Assembly: GCA_014904845.1 (NCBI GenBank)
Contig: MU119373.1
Span: 1 to 64,000, forward strand
DNA length: 64,000 bases
From: Acephala macrosclerotiorum
Taxonomy: Eukaryota; Ascomycota; Leotiomycetes; Helotiales; Mollisiaceae
Direction: 5' to 3'
Positions 14,829 to 28,500 of the stretch are shown piece by piece. The first letter of the stretch is position 1. Each line of letters starts with the position of its first letter. The notes under the pieces are model-generated. The model did no database searches. It was not told the origin of the DNA and was given only the letters and a program-made list of their open reading frames with translations. A program made the translations under genes and the position numbers.

Positions 14829-15091
14829 TAATGTAAAAAAGTAATAGAGTACAAAACAAAAAAGTCCAACCGTAGATCAGTTCGTCTTAGCCAGTGAATT
14901 AGACTCATTCGAAGTAATCCGTAATCCGTAAATCAATCAATCAATCAATCAGAGTAGAAGTAGAAAAAGTTGTTGATTAGTCTATGGTGAGCGAAAGCTC
15001 CTTATGTACTAGAAAACACGTGACCAGTACTGCCCTCGAAACTAGCTATTTACAAGGATTTTTGAAGAGAGAGCATATAGCTCTACCACAA
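14829..15091 (+). mobile_element. Unmutated solo-LTR-like island
   Basis: This is the only stretch of normal base composition inside the 18.8-kb A+T-rich block. It starts TGTAAAAAAGT and ends CTCTACCACA, so it has the TG...CA ends typical of long terminal repeats. No ORF is present. A transition-mutated copy lies in the same orientation at 255-498. Target-site duplications cannot be read because the flanks are degraded. I infer a solo LTR, perhaps inserted after the block was mutated or too short to trigger RIP. Alternatively it is a small non-autonomous element. Confidence 0.6.
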
Positions 15092-18000
15092 TAATTTTTT
15101 ATAAAAAAATTAATAAATTAAATTAAAAATATAAAAATATTAATTTTATATAAAAAATCTCGTTTTATAATTAAAATATTTAATAATAAAAATAAAAAAA
15201 TAATAAAAATAAAAAAATAATAAAAATAAAAAAATAATATTAATTTATTTTGTAATTATTTAATATATTAATTAATAAATTATTATTATTTTATTTTTAT
15301 TTAAAAAATATTATTTAAATTTACGTATAATTAATAATTTTATTAATATATATTATTTTTATTAAATTTTCGAAAAAAATAATAAATAAATTTAATTAAT
15401 TCGAAATTAAATTTTTATAAATAAACGTATTTCGAATAATATATTCGAGAAATATATATTAATTTTATTTATTAATTGAAAATTATATACGATATATCGA
15501 TAATAATTTAATATTAAAATCTCAAAAAATAATAAACGATTATAATAATAAATAAATAATTTCGATTATAAATTTTTATTTTTTTTATTTAAATTTATAT
15601 TTAATAAAATTTTTCGTTTTTATAAACGATTTTTGTATTATAAATAAAAATTTTAATTTATAAATCGAATATATTATAATTTTTAATAATAAAATTTATA
15701 ATAATAAATAATTCGATTTACGAAATAATTTATTTTATTAGAATTTTACGAAATATAAAAAAATTATTTATATTATTTTAATTTTTAAATTATACGTAAT
15801 AATAATAAAAATCGATATAAAAATTTCGATTTTTATTATTTTTAATTTTATTATAAAACGATTAAAATTAAATTTAATTTTTATAATTATTTATATTGAT
15901 TTTTTTTCTTTTTACGAATATATAATTAAATTTAATATTATTAAAAAAATTTCGTTTTATAATCGATATTATAATTATTAAATAATCGTATAAACGTAAA
16001 AAGATTTTAAAAATTTAATAAATTATTAAAAATAATAATTTAATTAATATTATAATTAAATTTAATATTAATAAATTATTTAAACCGCTTATTAATATTA
16101 ATTATTTTAATATTCAAATATAAAAATAAATATAAAATTTTAAAATTTAAAAATTATTTAACGAAAACGAAAATAATAAAAAAAATAATTATTAAAAAAA
16201 ATAATATTATAAAAAAACGTATAATTATTATTTTAATATTTTAATATTTTAATATTTTTAATATTTTTTAATATTTTCGAATACGAGATTTTTAATTAAT
16301 TTGAAAATTATAAATATTAAATTTAAAATTTTATTTTTAAATTTAATTTAATTAATTAAATATTATAATACGTAATAACAATTAATTTACGATTATAATT
16401 TTTTTTATTCGATAATAAAATAATACGTTTATAATTATAATAATACTTTTTTAATTTTTAATTTACACATTAAAAAAAAACGTTTTTTTTTTTTAAAAAA
16501 AAAAAAACAAATAAAATTAAATTATTAATATTAAATTAAAATTTTAATATTTTATAATTATTTTTAAACGTATTAATAAAAATAATATATTTATAAACTA
16601 CGAAAAATATTTTATTATTTTATTATAAAATAAATAATTTTAAATATAATTACGAAAATAATAATTTAATAATAATAAATTTTTACGATTTATATTATAA
16701 TTAAATAATTAAAAAAATTTATATATTATTAATTAAATCGATTTTTTTTAAAAAAACGTAATTAATATAAATTTAAAATTATATAATAAAAAACTATATT
16801 TTAAATTTTATTATTTTTCGAAAATTTTATATTATTAACGATTTTTTTAATATAAACGTTTATATTATAATATTTTAATAAATTTTATTACGTATTATTA
16901 TTAATAAATTTAAAAATATAAAAAATTATATAATTTAAAATAATATAAATTTTTTTTTATTAAATATATTATTAATTATTTAATAAAAATTAAATTATTT
17001 TCGAAATATTATATATAAATAATTAATCGTACATAGAAATTTTAACGATTTTATAAAAACGTATAATATAAAATTTATATAAAATTTAAATATTTATATT
17101 TTCAAAATTAAAAAAGAAAATTAATTAATAAAATTAATAAAAAAAATTAAAATTTTATATTATTATTAATTTTAAAATATAATATAATTTTCGAATTAAA
17201 TATAAAAATAATATTTAATAATATTATAAAAAAATTAAAAATTAAATCGATTTTAAAAATTTATATTATAATATTAAAAAAATATATTTAAATAATAATA
17301 AATATAATTTGTAAAAAAAAATTATATACGAATAATAATAAAAAAAAATTTATAGAAAATAAAAATTAAAATAAATAAAAAAATAATAAAATTTATATTA
17401 TTTATTAATTTCGAATTATATATTTTATTTTTCGATTTATTATTTTATTAATAAAATATAAATCGAAAAATATTTTTTTTAATTTTAATTATAATTTAAA
17501 ATTATATACGCGAAAATTAATATATCGAGTTTTTAATGAATTATATTAATAAATTAATAATATAAATAAAAAAACGAATTATAAAAAAAAAATTTAATAC
17601 GAATTTTTGAAATAATAATAATATTATTAATTTATTTTAAAAAAAAAATTTATATTTTAATTAATTATTAATATATTATTTAATTATAAATTATAATTTT
17701 TTTAAAAAAAAAAATTGAAATTTAATAAAAAAATTTCAAAAAAATTTCAAAATAAAAAAATTAATATAAAAATTAATTTATTATTATAAAAAATAATACG
17801 AAATTTATAATAAAAATTATAATTAAAATTATTATTATTATATTTATAATCGTAATATATATTATTAAATTAATTATAAATCACGATATACGATTAAAAT
17901 AATTTTTTAAATTTAAAAACTTTTATATATTATATATATAAATTAAAAATCAAATAAATTCGTAAAATTAATTTAAATTTATTTTTTTTATATTAATTTT

Positions 18001-18429
18001 TTTAATATTTTATTAAGTCGTAAATCGAATTTTTATCGAATAAATAATTAAAAAATAAAATTTTAAATTTTAAATAAATAAATAAATAAAAACGATTTTT
18101 AAAAAAAAAAATCGTAATAATAAAAAAATAATCGAATTATAACGACGAATAAAGAATTCTTCGATAAAATCGAAAAAAAAATATTATATTTAAAATAAAA
18201 ATTAATCAAATTAATAAAATCGTCGATTTTAAAAGAAATTTTTAATTATAAATATAACGAAATATATTTATTCGTAAATAATTCGTAATTTCGCGTAAAA
18301 AAATTTAATAATATAAATAAATCGTAAAAATAAATATAATTATTATATAAAAATAAATTCGATAATATTTAATTAAAAAATATTAATTATAAATTTTTAA
18401 ATTATTATATAAAATATTAATATTCGTTA

Positions 18430-18600
18430 TATAATAATAAAAAAATTTAATAAATTAATTAAATTATTATATTTAAATATTTCGATTAAATTTAATAATT
18501 TTCGTTTATAATTGAAATAATTCGTACTACGTAAATAATACGTAATTTAATAAATATTAATATTAATTTTTAAAACGAACGATTAATTAAAATTTTTAAA
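18430..18600 (-). repeat. Inverted partner of 4015-4165, near the block border
   Basis: This is the reverse complement of 4015-4165 with mostly transition differences; see that entry for shared landmarks. It is followed by about 200 bp of A-rich sequence and then the abrupt change to gene-type DNA. Confidence 0.7.
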
Positions 18601-18800
18601 TTATTATAAAATAATAAACCAAAATAAAATAATAAAAACTTTATATAAAAAATAAATAAAGCGAAAATAAAATAAAATAAACGTAAAATAAAATAAAAAT
18701 AAAAAAAGCGGCGAAAATTACGTATATCGTAGTTTAATAAATACGTAAAACGAAATAATTATTTTGAATAAATAATATAAAAAATAAAAAAAAGTATTAT

Positions 18801-21800
18801 ACCCTTTATAATTTTGAGTGACCAAATTAAACCTAAAATATAATATGTATACTATATCGAGTGCACAAGTATTTGTTCTTACTTTACTCAATTTTAACTT
18901 TTGGTCCTCTCTTACATACCTCGAACTCGTTTCTGTTCCTCGCCATCGTTGTCAAACTCGCTCTCACATCCCACTTCCCCACCTCGATCTCGATCTCCAT
19001 ATCCTATCACTGTCCTTACGGAGTCACCGACCGGTGTCGTCAATCTCATCCATCTTCACCTGCGCTAGCACCTTCTACCAGTATCTCACCCACATCTTAC
19101 TTTGTACATCCCGTCAAAACCCCACGAACGCACCAATAAACACCAGCAGCTCGTTTCTTCCCACCACCCACATTCCAGCAACTTTTTCAGCCCTGCTGAC
19201 CGAATACTTCGGTGAACTTTAGTTTACTATCAAGCCTTGCCGCTGGCGAAGTGAAAGAGCTTGTGAGATCGGGGTGGAGACTAAGCTGAAGAAAGAACGG
19301 AAATCCGGGAGGATCACGTGCCTATCACCGTACATCCGTTCTCTGGTCTCACTTTTTCTTCTCAATCTGCATTTTCGTCATCTTGCCGTTTATCAAATTT
19401 AGATGATGTAAAGTTCTGAGCGATAATATGACTACAACAGAGAGGCGGCAGCTTTTCTATCGAAGCTTGAGTTTGAGCTAGTGTTGGAAACCAGTGAATG
19501 GCTGTTCCGAACCCGAGACCCTCCAAAGAAAGCTGATTTTAGCTTAGTAGTCAATCTCCGAAACTTCTTTTAGGTTGTTATCATACTCCAGCCAACTTCT
19601 ACATCGCTCATTTGAAACTTCGAGGAATCGCAGGATCTGTTTTCATGTTTGACAGAAAAGAAGTCAAAGCTCGTCCCTGAATTGTTAAGGTTCTATCGTG
19701 AAGTAGACATTCACTTCATTCGGACAGAATGGTAATTCGAGTTGTGGTAACTCTGCAGTCGCTAAGCTCGTGTGGGTATATAATCTCTCCTCCCTCGCGG
19801 AGGGTTGAGGACTCTGGCATGTTGTTCACAACCGACGATGTCGACTTTGATGGTTTTACTTTTTGCTTTACCTTTTGCTTTTCGTACCGTGCCTTACTTT
19901 CATGCTCTAGATATATTCAGTTAGCCTCTCGGTCTGCTTTAATCTCATATTTCAATTTACATTCTTGCGTCCTACCGGTTGGGACTTCATATGATATTGA
20001 TTGTTGTCAATGTCCCTTCTGCTATCGATCACCAGTTTGGTTCTTCTGCTCATTAAATAAGTCTCTTAGTGATTAGATTCAAATAGAGTCACATGTTTTA
20101 CAAGCTCAAGTGTAGCCTGGTCAAGACCGCAAAAGCAACAATGCTGGGATCCAACATGTGGCGCTCTATCAAGCCGTCATCTGTACATGTCGATCGTCTT
20201 GCTATTAGTCCTATCTCCTCTCTCTTAGCCTAGAGCGTGCTTTTATACCCCTCCAGATGGAAAATCTCTCCAACTCAGATCTTGAGTGAAGCTTGCGCTT
20301 CTCGAGGACGACGAGCCTTCACCAAAATACCTATTTCTGAGTTAATTTCGTGCGAGTGCGGCGATCGATAGGATACCGACCGCGAGGGAAGCAAAAAGCA
20401 CTAGCTCGAGAGGGTACATAATTAGCTCCTCTCACAACCTTGATCGTTATCGGCCTGCCGAAGTCAAGAAACCTGAACAGGACGTATTCGGTGGATGTCG
20501 CTCCTTGCAAGATCTTCGATTTTAGAATCTCCTCAGGTGCTGAACTCGTTTATATCAAGTCTCAATCTATGTCTCGCTACCTCGTCCGCGAAGTCTTTTG
20601 CTCGGGTGGAGATTCTTTGTTGTCATGTTGCTCTATACTGTCAATTCTCATCTAAGACATCTTGCCCTAGCTAGCTAAGTAGCAACAAGGCATAGAGATA
20701 TTATCTAGTTTTCGTAGAAGAGCCACTATTCAAGACCTCAAGCACCATGAACAAAGTAGGAACAGAAAGCCAGAGCGGCAATCCCCCCAGCTTACTACCA
20801 TAAGCAGTCGACTACGTTGTCTCTTCTCCCTTCCCAGAGAAGGGATTTATATAACTCTCCGATTGAGGTCTTCGGTTTTGGAGGATAAGCGAAGGTCAGT
20901 CTTCTGAGGAGTGGGTTTGAACAGGGGTGGCATCACTCCAGCGACTCCACCATTCTTCAACGCCAACCAAATCCATCTCCCGCACTACAAGATAGATCAA
21001 AGATCGAAGCAAGCAGCGCGGGTATATGATCAGCTCTTCACACTCAGTCAATCTTCATCAGCCTTGCGCTCAGACAGACTACAAAGGTCGCCATGGTTTC
21101 GTGTCTGTCGCCCGACGCGGGGTCTTCGTGCTTGAGATGTCCTTAAAAGTTGCCTCGATTCTCATCAAGTTCACTTCTTGAGTTTTGTTCTCTGCCTCTC
21201 TAAGGCCTAGATCTCCGAGGTCAAAGCCAGGCTCACTTGCTGCCAACTTCCTTTTCATTACAATTTGTCTTCCAAGACTAGGAATTTTGCACTAGCTAAC
21301 GAACTAGATAGCGTAGATATTCCGCTCCTTTTCATGAAGGCTAACTTGTTCGAGATCTGACGAAGAGGGAAGTGGGATTCAACCGACGAGGAAGAGAGGA
21401 ATGATCTCCACCGCATTCCGTGAGATATCTATTCGTATCTTTGCTTATATCTATCACTAGGGATGGAGTATTTATGCCCTTGCTCTTGCCGCTTTTGAGC
21501 CATTCCTCGCTTGAGACGTGAGTGAAGTCTTTCTTCCCTTCCTAACTTTCAAAAGCTATTGGGTACTCACTCGACAACACCTTAACTCCTTTCATGCAGA
21601 TCAAAAGCGGAGCTCGAAGCCACGCGGATTGGGCAAAGGGGGACAGGCTCGAGCGGGTATACAGATCGCCCCAGACGCTGAAATTGCCAGCATACTTCGA
21701 CCGCTTCGCAGCCGTACTAGGGTACATAACTTGCTTGTCTTGGAATGCCAGTTGGTGCTTTGAAATATATTGATAGGCCTTGACTGGGCCCACATATCCA

Positions 21801-24800
21801 TTTTACTTATCAAAGTCCTGCGTTCTTGCCCTGTCGTGCTAGAGCCTAGGGCGTTCGAGTGAAGGTTGGCTTGTTGTCAATCTCCTTGCACATCCTGAAA
21901 AGTCTACAGGAATTGCACTGCCATCATGTCCACAATGGATGATCTCGAAAGCGCGGGTGAATTTATCACACTCACTGTCGCCGTAATTTTCAAAGAATTC
22001 ATTCAACCTATTATTGAACTGCTATGCACTGAATTGCCCTGATTTTGTTGTTCTGTTATATGCTTGGACTCGATCTAGCAATATTGAAGGTTCGAATACT
22101 GGTAGCATGCTACACCCTAAGGGAAATAGGCTGGTCTCCACCTGCAAGACAGATGGAAGTGTTTCAAGAACTGTGCGAGTCTTACTTTGTTCGTTATCGG
22201 GTGGAGGAAAGCGAGGACGAGGATGAAACGAAGGACGATGAGGAGGGGGGTTTTTTTTTTAGAGTGATGCTTCTTGTGTGTTTGGGTATTGAGTGCTGTG
22301 AATGGAGATCCCAAGTTTCAACAGAAAAAGAATGTTGCTTCCTCTTTCCCCTTGCATGTCTGTGGGCATTGTGAATTTCTCAGATTCTGATTTGTACTGC
22401 ACCTTCAACTTTAAGTTCACACTCGAGACTTGTTAGTTTGTTCTGAGCTAGGCCGCCCGAAGCCAGGTCAATTGTTGCCATTTCACTGGTACAGGTTTTA
22501 CATCTTAGCTTCGAGCCCCGTAGGATTTACGCATGTTCTGCTTGATTTCAGATCTCTTTCTAGAAGTCAAGGCAGACATCTGACTCTCGCATAGCTGACC
22601 ACCCCTTTTTAGCCGAAAATACGGCACGATGTGTATGATCAACAATTCATCCACGGTTTCCACGTAGCACAAAGGAAGCTTCTCGCCGATCACTTCAATG
22701 CCTATAGCCTCTCTCTCGATCCATGCATGAGAAGGTGGTAATTCTTTTGCGACTCTTATGTGCGTGATTTTTGCTCGAGCGATGAATGCGGAGCAAAGAG
22801 AAGTAGAAGTAGTACTGCGGACGGTCAGCCTCTATTTTCCACATACGACTCTCTCAACTAAATCAAACCCCAAATATGATTTGGACTATTTCGCAACAAG
22901 TATGTATAAACAAAAAGATATTTTTTTCCAGCTCGTAGACCTTGCATAGAGGTGGGAGGAAGGGACGATGACGCTAGGGAACTACCACTTAGGAGCCCGA
23001 TGTCTTCTAACACCCGAAACCTTCACTCCAGACCCTTTTGACATCATTAGGGAAGATTTATAGTAGCACTGTACTCGCTAGCATGTTTGGCTGATCGCGC
23101 TTCCTCTTTGTCGCTCACAAGTTTTGGATTTCCAGATTTGGAGGGTATCCCGTCGAAATTCTTTGCTAGGAAGTTGACTGACAATGTGAAAAAGTTTTGA
23201 GTGAGAGGCCAGTAGATGAAACCTGCCGCGGAAATAACGATTCTGCAATGCGTAAAATTCTAAACCCCGCCGGGGCATTGCTCTCCAATCACAAGGCTCG
23301 ACACCGGCTAGCACCATGCTCTAGGAGGGTAGTTTGAATTTTGCACTCGTCTACGTCGTTCCAACTCTTACCGTGGAGAAAGTAATTCTATCCGCAGCGC
23401 TCGCTACTTCATGACTCCATGACTTATGGAACGCAGTACAGGGCATCTCAAGGCGTGATTCCCCCGACTACCCTTGCACTTGACTCGACATGTACCGCTT
23501 GTGATTCTACCAAAGGTTTATACAACAGTGAGAGAATATAGCAAGTCGCATGTGCTAGAACCCCTGCTTGCCTATTCATTGCATCTATATCCAGTCACAA
23601 CCTAGATATAAGACGGGGTGAAGAAGCGAGCAGAAAATGGAAGCCGCTGATGGGATTGGAGTTAAAGATCCCATGTTCCCAGACCTTGATAAAAGCCCAA
23701 TTCTTCTGGCCTCCAATTTATCCCTGTCTTAGGACTAGTATCCTGTGGATGAATACCAGTGGAGGATGGCAGGCTTTTCGTTCCTCAGACATGTAATCAC
23801 GCGACGACAAACGCCCTAAAATGAAGAACTTTTTTCTCGGAACCAATTCCCATTCTCCACTCTTCGATGGGTTTCGCAGATGCAATTTCTCCTGCTTATG
23901 GACGACATAGCTCTCTCCCTCGCAACTACCCGGAATCAAATACTCAGTTCCTTCCGAACAATTTCTTGCCGACCGTGGTTGTCCTGCATATGGCATGATC
24001 GGCCCCAAATAACTATGCTCAGGCTCTCCACCAGGTATCGAGGACCGCTCTAACAGGAGTAGCTACTGGCTACAATATGTTCGAGCCGTTCGTCCTTCCT
24101 AACAATCAGCGGAAGCTCCAGATATCCCCTAGCGTCAGATCGTCTGCTAATGCTAGCTAGCGCTAAAATATGCCTCTCGGAGTTCAACTCGGTGCTCAGC
24201 CGTTGACTCATTCTAGATTCTGCGCCAGGCTAGAAGTAGTTGCATCTGCAGAACTGCCTAGGCGCCGCCTAGCCCCCCAATCCAGTCGCGAGAGACGCTC
24301 CGATGCAGTTTCGAGAGACTTAGTGATTGGACCAATTTGATTTGTTTCAGCCACCTCAACAATATCTTCCTGTTGTTGATAGTCGCTTATTTACTGTATT
24401 CGAATTTGGGGTTGAGGAGACTTTGTAATAGATTGGTTTGTCTCTTTGATAGGGTACATGGAAGATCGTCTCGACTTCGCGGGGCTTTCGGATCGTGATT
24501 GTGGTTGTTCTGTTTTGAGGAGCCTTTGAAGATGACGTGTTTCGTATGCCTGAAGGCTGGGTAGTAAAGAGAAGTCAGTTTAGAAGCATGTCTGACGAGA
24601 ACGTGGGAAGCATCTGGTCCTCTCGAATCTGTAGTCGTGGGCCACCGGCATCACATTATGCACCTCTCAGTTCACTGCAGATATGATACGGACGCCGCTT
24701 GCAGCATCTAATGCAACCTCTCCAAAGGGTGAGGCCACAACTAACAAGACGGACTATACTTACCCACAGAGATTTGTAGCTAGGAGTATGTCTTGTCTTG

Positions 24801-25573
24801 TTGCGAAAAGAAGAGGCGAACGCTCGTATGTGCACGGGCGCGCCCTAGCCCATTACCGTAAGTGCACTACACTAACTTCACCTCAATATTTCAACCTCAT
24901 GCCAGCTTCGATACTCCAACATCTCATATCTAGGTACCTTGTTAATTACATCCCTGAGATGCAGCCTCGCGGATCAGCCATGGGGCCGAGACACTCGACT
25001 GGCCACCAATGCTGCCAACATACATTTGAGCCCTGGACGCTGTGGTACGCTGCAGCCAATTGAACGGCCGCAGATAAAGATGCATGTGTATCTGAAAGAA
25101 GCTCAAGGTCTCCAATCAGAACCCGACGAACCGAATCATTCCAACGGATGTTCTGTTCTACTAGATACTCCGCAAGCTTCCGTGGCGGGAGACCCGCGAG
25201 TCGGCGGCTTCGAAAGTACATCCCCGAAATGGAGAACCTCGAATAGTTGATGCAAGTATGACTAGTCGTCTATTGTGGACATTCACCTTGAGTATGGCTT
25301 CATAACTCAGCATCATTTCGAACCGAACCGCGCTATTGACCTAAAATCCTTCTTTCGCATTTCTTCCTCCCACAACACCATCACCATTCCCTATTCCTTG
25401 TATTCCCTCAGGCCTTTTGTTCGCTGCAACATAATCTGCTGCACGGCGACGAGAACGATTTCATCCGTCTTTCAAAAACTCTTGCGTTCGCGCCTGGTGT
25501 TGATCTCCTGAAGCTCAACGCGCGCTCTTCATTCTCCACCTGCAAGATCGAGTTGCTTGACACCACCTTCGCC
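18801..25573. other. Gene-poor region of ordinary composition
   Basis: About 6.8 kb with no ORF that I recognise and no long conserved frame. Short open stretches exist but lack clear domain similarity. Three mildly coding-like patches are worth naming: 22153-22374 on the + strand (from an ATG, with an acidic Glu/Asp run), 23718-24008 on the - strand, and 24946-25221 on the - strand. None joins convincingly to neighbours through splice sites. The segment next to the giant gene (about 25300-25573) is probably its promoter and 5' UTR. I see no tRNA, 5S rRNA or clear terminal repeats here. Confidence 0.5.
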
Positions 25574-28500
25574 ATGGCACTCGCCGGTAATGGTCTCGAC
25601 TTGGGAGCTGTTCAGTACATGATCAACCACATATTCCTTCCACCAGAGCTACCTTCGTCGAATGACTTCAATGTCTCCTACGAATCTGCCCTAATTGACA
25701 CCACGATTGCTGCTCTTTGGAAATTTAGAGGTCACCAGCCGGATGGCCAGAGCCTCACTATCGATTCAATCATTGGCTTGATGAACAATATGAAGAACGT
25801 ACATACCTCCGGTTCCATTAATGAAGATCGGCTGGGAACTGCTCTCAAAGTTCTCTCAGAGAGAGGCGAGTATCAATAATCTGTCAAGTATCCACCTCGC
25901 TGACTGGTATATAGGTGGGACTCTCCCTCTACATGTACGCGCCCAGAATGCCGGACTTATCCTGAGCAGGATCGACAATTCTATACGCGTGGAGGCGTTC
26001 GAGCTATCCCCACTCAACGAAGCAGTCATCACGACCAAAGGTAGACTCCGACGCTCCTTTCCAGGAGCAGCCCTGGATTTGAAACAGGAAATCTTCGAGC
26101 AACCAACTTTTCGTGCTACAATTGCAAACACTCTCGCCACGATGAGCCACGAGGAAGCGCCCGGAACACAACCACAAGTAAGAAAGGCACGCCAGAATCA
26201 CGACGAAGAACGTGACACCACGCATCCAAAGATGATCACTGAGCTTTTTCTCGCTTTCTTGGGACCTCTCGCCAAACCTATGGACGTGCCTTCCCTCATC
26301 AAGAATACCCGAGATGAAGTCCTGTACCACAATGCTTTCAAGCCCTGGCGAAGATCTTCCATGTGGTTGCTCATCCGCGTCGCCATCCAGCGTGAAATGG
26401 CCCGATTGGCGTCAGATATGCCAGAAAACTTTTACAAGACCTTCATGGTATTCCTTATGAGTCATGTTCTTGAGTTGTCTCATGGATATCACTTTTCATG
26501 CGATCTTATCTTTGCGATGAATGCCAAACTCGTTCGACGTTTACTCAAATTCAACTCCTCTTTCGATACTCCGGGTCTTGAAGTCGTCCGAAGAATCGTG
26601 CAAGACACCTACAAACTCCTCCAGTCTACATGGTCGACTATCATGAAGCAGGCTGAACCGCCCTGCGAATTATCCCGCCTAGCTTCGCTGAGCTTCGGTT
26701 CTGATACCTCGATTTCTCTACCTGTACTGAATCAATACCTCAGCCTGATGGACGAGCGGAAAGCCACGAGCACTTCTGTAGCGGTTCAGTCGCAATCTAG
26801 CCTGAACAAGTATCCGGCGGATGACTTGCCCACTATCGCGGCATTTGCATGTTCAGATCTGGTGCTCCATAATCTGAAGGCTCTTGAGACTTGGATTGAG
26901 GACAACCTGAGCACATGGTTGAACTGTCACAAGGGTGATCCGAGCACTTGCGGAAGATTGGCTGTCTTGTTCCGAGGCTACTATGCTACCGCCCATAAAT
27001 TGTACACAGGCAATCCTGAGGCTACTTCCATAATGCTTCTTACGAGTCTTGAAATCTGGATCGCCTGCGACGAATCAGCGACGCACATCTGCGAGCTTCT
27101 CAAAGAGTATGGCCCTGGTATACCACGGGAACTCCTCACAAATCTGGCTTTGCCCTTCAGATCTCAAATGCAAAGACTGCTCCGTGCTGAGGATTATCTC
27201 ATTCGTCGATCTCGGGCGAATGTCCCAGCTCCGCATATATTCCGAGACTTTGGGAGTCAAAGTTCTTTTGCCGTTCGATACTTCGAGCAGTCCGCTGAGC
27301 ACAAGCAACTGCTTCGAAAGATTGAAACACAGGCTACTGAGACCCGACAAAGAAAATGCGAGGAACTTCGCAAGAAGAAGGCCCGGTACAATTCCCTGAT
27401 CAAAAGTCATGATTCTGTCGAATGCGAGTACCAAGAAGTCATCACCGATATTTACAATGACTTTCGCGAAGAACGCCACGTCCCGAGTTGCAAGAAGTGC
27501 CACTACAAGTCAGAAGCTGGCAAGATAAGTATCGAAATCCATGAATGGCCTCTTCCAAGCACATCCTTGAAAACGAAGGCGACCGTTTTCGAGCTCCGAG
27601 TACCACCCTGGTTTGGGCATTGGCGCGACACAACAATGTTCTTCATCATTGAGATCTTGAAGGTTGAATACGTGTTGCCGCAGAGACCACGAACTTCATA
27701 TCCACTGCAAAGAAGAGAATGCGGTCTTTCGTCCTTCTTCTCCCAGTTCAACCGAGCGCAGCGCATCGGTCTCCTCTCGCAAAACAAGCCTCATTATGGA
27801 ACCCACCGCCGGGACAAAACCATCAACAAAGTAACTGAGATGGAAGTCTGTTTGGGCAATGGACTGAATTACGAGTATCATGACAGCAGTGTTGGGTGCT
27901 TTGTGGGCGAATTTCGGACCACAGACCAAATTCCAAAGCTATGTACCTTTACTTTACCCACAAAATGCTCCTCCGTTCAGCAATTTCTCTGCCGGCCATC
28001 TTCGACACCACACGGACCTCCTCCCAATGCTATCATAGCCACTCAATCAGATTGTCCGGATGGCATGACCATAGACGAGTACAGAGCTTTAAGTGCTATC
28101 CCCTTGGGTTGTCGAATCCAGTGGCAAAACATATTACTTCAACTTGTCATGCCAACAGTTGACCTAAAGAAGATTGAGACGAGTCTTGTGGTACTACAAA
28201 CCATCTACCAAGCTGGACCTCGCGGCGACGATAATGTCCTCAGAGATGGGCACGCAATTCTAGGTAGTAGAACCTTTGCCAATACGCTCTTGACCTCTCT
28301 TGAGCAGGCACTCCAGAGAATCAAGGAGAATTGGGAGTCGTCCCAAGTGCTTGGAACTCTTGTCACATTGGCGACACGCGTTTTGTCATTGACAGACTCT
28401 GAAGAGATTCGAGAAAAGTCCTTAGCCTACTTGAACGTTGTCCGTGGAATTGCTTTCAAGTGGGTTGATTACCTGAAGGGGAAAGTACGCAAATCCACGG

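Larger units (their letters stand above)
1..18800. repeat. RIP-type A+T-rich repeat block
   Basis: The sequence is almost entirely A and T, with stops in all frames and no readable ORF. Surviving G and C lie mostly in CpG dinucleotides. The block is built of repeat copies: a direct LTR-like pair (255-498 with 14829-15091), long inverted arms (4200-5330 with 11165-11850), further inverted pairs (521-760 with 5640-5850; 4015-4165 with 18430-18600) and several minisatellites. Where a mutated copy can be aligned to an unmutated one, nearly all differences are C-to-T or G-to-A. This is the signature of repeat-induced point mutation, a fungal genome-defence process. I infer nested, silenced transposons, probably heterochromatic. 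I could not assign transposon coding domains. The change to normal composition near 18800 is abrupt. Confidence 0.93.

Noticed and set aside
1..18800. Mitochondrial DNA insertion suggested by extreme A+T content
   Set aside because: Repeat copies differ by C-to-T and G-to-A only, surviving C/G sit in CpG, and no mitochondrial gene or tRNA is readable. RIP explains the pattern better.
24946..25221. Minus-strand 91-codon frame before the giant gene
   Set aside because: The composition is mildly protein-like, but two plus-strand frames overlap it and no family or splice partner is visible.
25870..25914. GT donor for intron 1 of the giant gene
   Set aside because: It joins two bases of a codon to an exon that needs one; the frame breaks. 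The GC donor at 25866 fits.
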